From positions 62,001-126,000 of the forward strand of contig JASNGC010000003.1 of assembly GCA_038659295.1 (NCBI GenBank): DNA of 64,000 nt, written 5' to 3'. Of the stretch, positions 63,174 to 64,000 are shown in pieces. The first letter of the stretch is position 1, and every line of letters starts with the position of its first letter. The notes beneath the pieces were generated by a model. It was given only the letters and a program-made list of their open reading frames with translations, did no database searches and had not been told where the DNA came from. The position numbers and the translations under genes were made by a program. The DNA is from Enterocytospora artemiae. Lineage: Eukaryota > Microsporidia.

Positions 63174-64000
63174 ATGAGTGATCTACTATTCAAAGAACAG
63201 GTTGACTTTATTCTTTCAAAAGGTTCTGGAATCAAATGCATACTTTTCGATTCTAAAGACTCGAGACAAATAATAAACAATGTTATTCCATATTCTGCGC
63301 TTCTGGACAATGACTATTTCTACTTCGACTATTTATCAAACAAGAAGCGCACGAGACTCAACATTTTCTGCATCGTAATCATTGCAGATTCCAATCTCAA
63401 ACTACTCATCGAAGAGTTAGTAGATCCATTCTACTCTAACTACATCATTTTATTTCGGAATGTAATAGATCCATTTGTCCTTGAGATATTAGCAGGTGCC
63501 GATAGAAATGGTGTGATTCGAGAAATCCATGAAATTAATTTAAGTGTAATCAAAGAGGATGACTATTTGTATAGAGGGAGTATGGAAGATCTATTATCAG
63601 TTTTAAACACTCTTGAAATACAGCCTACAATCCATATTCAAACACCTCCAAAATTTCAAAACAACTCCAAAATTCAGCCAGTTACCGATAAAACTCTTTC
63701 CACCAGTGCCAATTCTATTTTCTTAAAAACTATGGATTTTAAAAAATCTGGAAACCTGCTAATTTTGGATAGGAATTTCGATCTAATTACCCCTCTTCTA
63801 TGTGATTGGTTCTATCAGTCTGCAATTCACCAGATCAATGAATATGATAACTCAATCTGCACTCTACCAAGCAACTCAGCCAAAAAGACTCCAAACCCAA
63901 CTTCTTCTTTTAATTTATCAGATTATTTTTTCAAAACCAACAAATTCGAAAATCTACAGAATGTTGGAGTGAATTTAAAGAGCATTGTAAAAGAATTAGA
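63174..64000 (+). CDS. VPS45: SM-family vesicle fusion protein, probably VPS45 (partial)
   Basis: The frame opens at 63174 and is open to the window edge (275 codons). It begins MSDLLFKEQVDFILSKGSGI, then CILFDSKDS. YSNYIILFRNVIDPFVLEIL with AGADRNGV follows the Vps45 line (a P-x-Y-x-x-Y-x-I-x-F-x-N start, then L-A-x-A-D). NLLILDRNFDLITPLLCDWF and YQSAIHQI is the SM-family core motif. SDYFFKTNKFENLQNVGVNL fits the loop before domain 3. SM proteins clasp syntaxin SNAREs; Vps45 acts at endosomes, where a VPS9-domain exchange factor also works. Other SM proteins (Sly1, Vps33, Sec1) are less likely. Confidence 0.8.
   Translation, partial: MSDLLFKEQVDFILSKGSGIKCILFDSKDSRQIINNVIPYSALLDNDYFYFDYLSNKKRTRLNIFCIVIIADSNLKLLIEELVDPFYSNYIILFRNVIDPFVLEILAGADRNGVIREIHEINLSVIKEDDYLYRGSMEDLLSVLNTLEIQPTIHIQTPPKFQNNSKIQPVTDKTLSTSANSIFLKTMDFKKSGNLLILDRNFDLITPLLCDWFYQSAIHQINEYDNSICTLPSNSAKKTPNPTSSFNLSDYFFKTNKFENLQNVGVNLKSIVKEL

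Overview
The window looks like nuclear DNA of a microsporidian or a very close relative. The genome is AT-rich, genes lie on both strands, and nearly all are uninterrupted reading frames separated by a few hundred bases. Proteins are divergent and often shorter than their fungal counterparts. Many start codons follow a CCC-type motif within about 15 bases, often behind an AAATTT-like stretch, which is a known microsporidian start signature. The species cannot be named from this sequence.

Layout. About 1-12 kb: a possible gene edge, an SF3b4-like splicing factor, tRNA-Tyr with a short intron, a VPS9-domain Rab5 exchange factor, tRNA-Gly, RNA polymerase III subunit RPC3, ribosomal protein uS5, SPT6, NatB catalytic subunit NAA20, PheRS alpha, proteasome ATPase RPT2 and tRNA-Val(UAC). 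About 12-29 kb: ThrRS, ribulose-phosphate epimerase, tRNA-Val(AAC) and a small membrane protein are interspersed with at least seven genes for predicted secreted, low-complexity proteins (1220, 367, 546, about 906, 49, 133 and 124 aa). Two of these share a short domain and a cysteine-rich C-terminus; two are Lys/Glu-rich; two carry perfect or near-perfect tandem repeats. These genes lack the CCC start motif and usually have a TATAAA-like element instead. About 29-38 kb: a coiled-coil protein, another secreted protein, eL37, an unexplained short locus with a strong promoter, and the giant DOP1 gene. About 38-64 kb: a type I membrane protein, an ER Hsp70-like protein (LHS1/GRP170 type), HisRS, proteasome beta6, uL22, APC11, small orphans, a degenerate ubiquitin-eL40 fusion, a Mei2-like RRM protein, a candidate serine palmitoyltransferase small subunit, V-ATPase proteolipid, SPB1, an RMD1/DUF155 protein, AHA1, eIF4G, a 58-aa membrane protein, CFT1/CPSF160, tRNA-Arg and the start of VPS45.

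How they work together. Most genes serve core information processing (translation, tRNA charging, transcription, mRNA 3' ends, ribosome assembly), protein turnover and endosomal or Golgi traffic (VPS9, VPS45, DOP1, V-ATPase). The secreted set at 12-29 kb is the accessory and most novel part. Its products would pass through the ER and could be spore wall, polar tube or host-facing proteins, but the sequence does not show which.

All identifications are from reading motifs by eye. No alignment or database search was run. Several starts were moved from the longest possible frame to an internal ATG because the first codon was not ATG or because the CCC motif or a signal peptide fits the later ATG.
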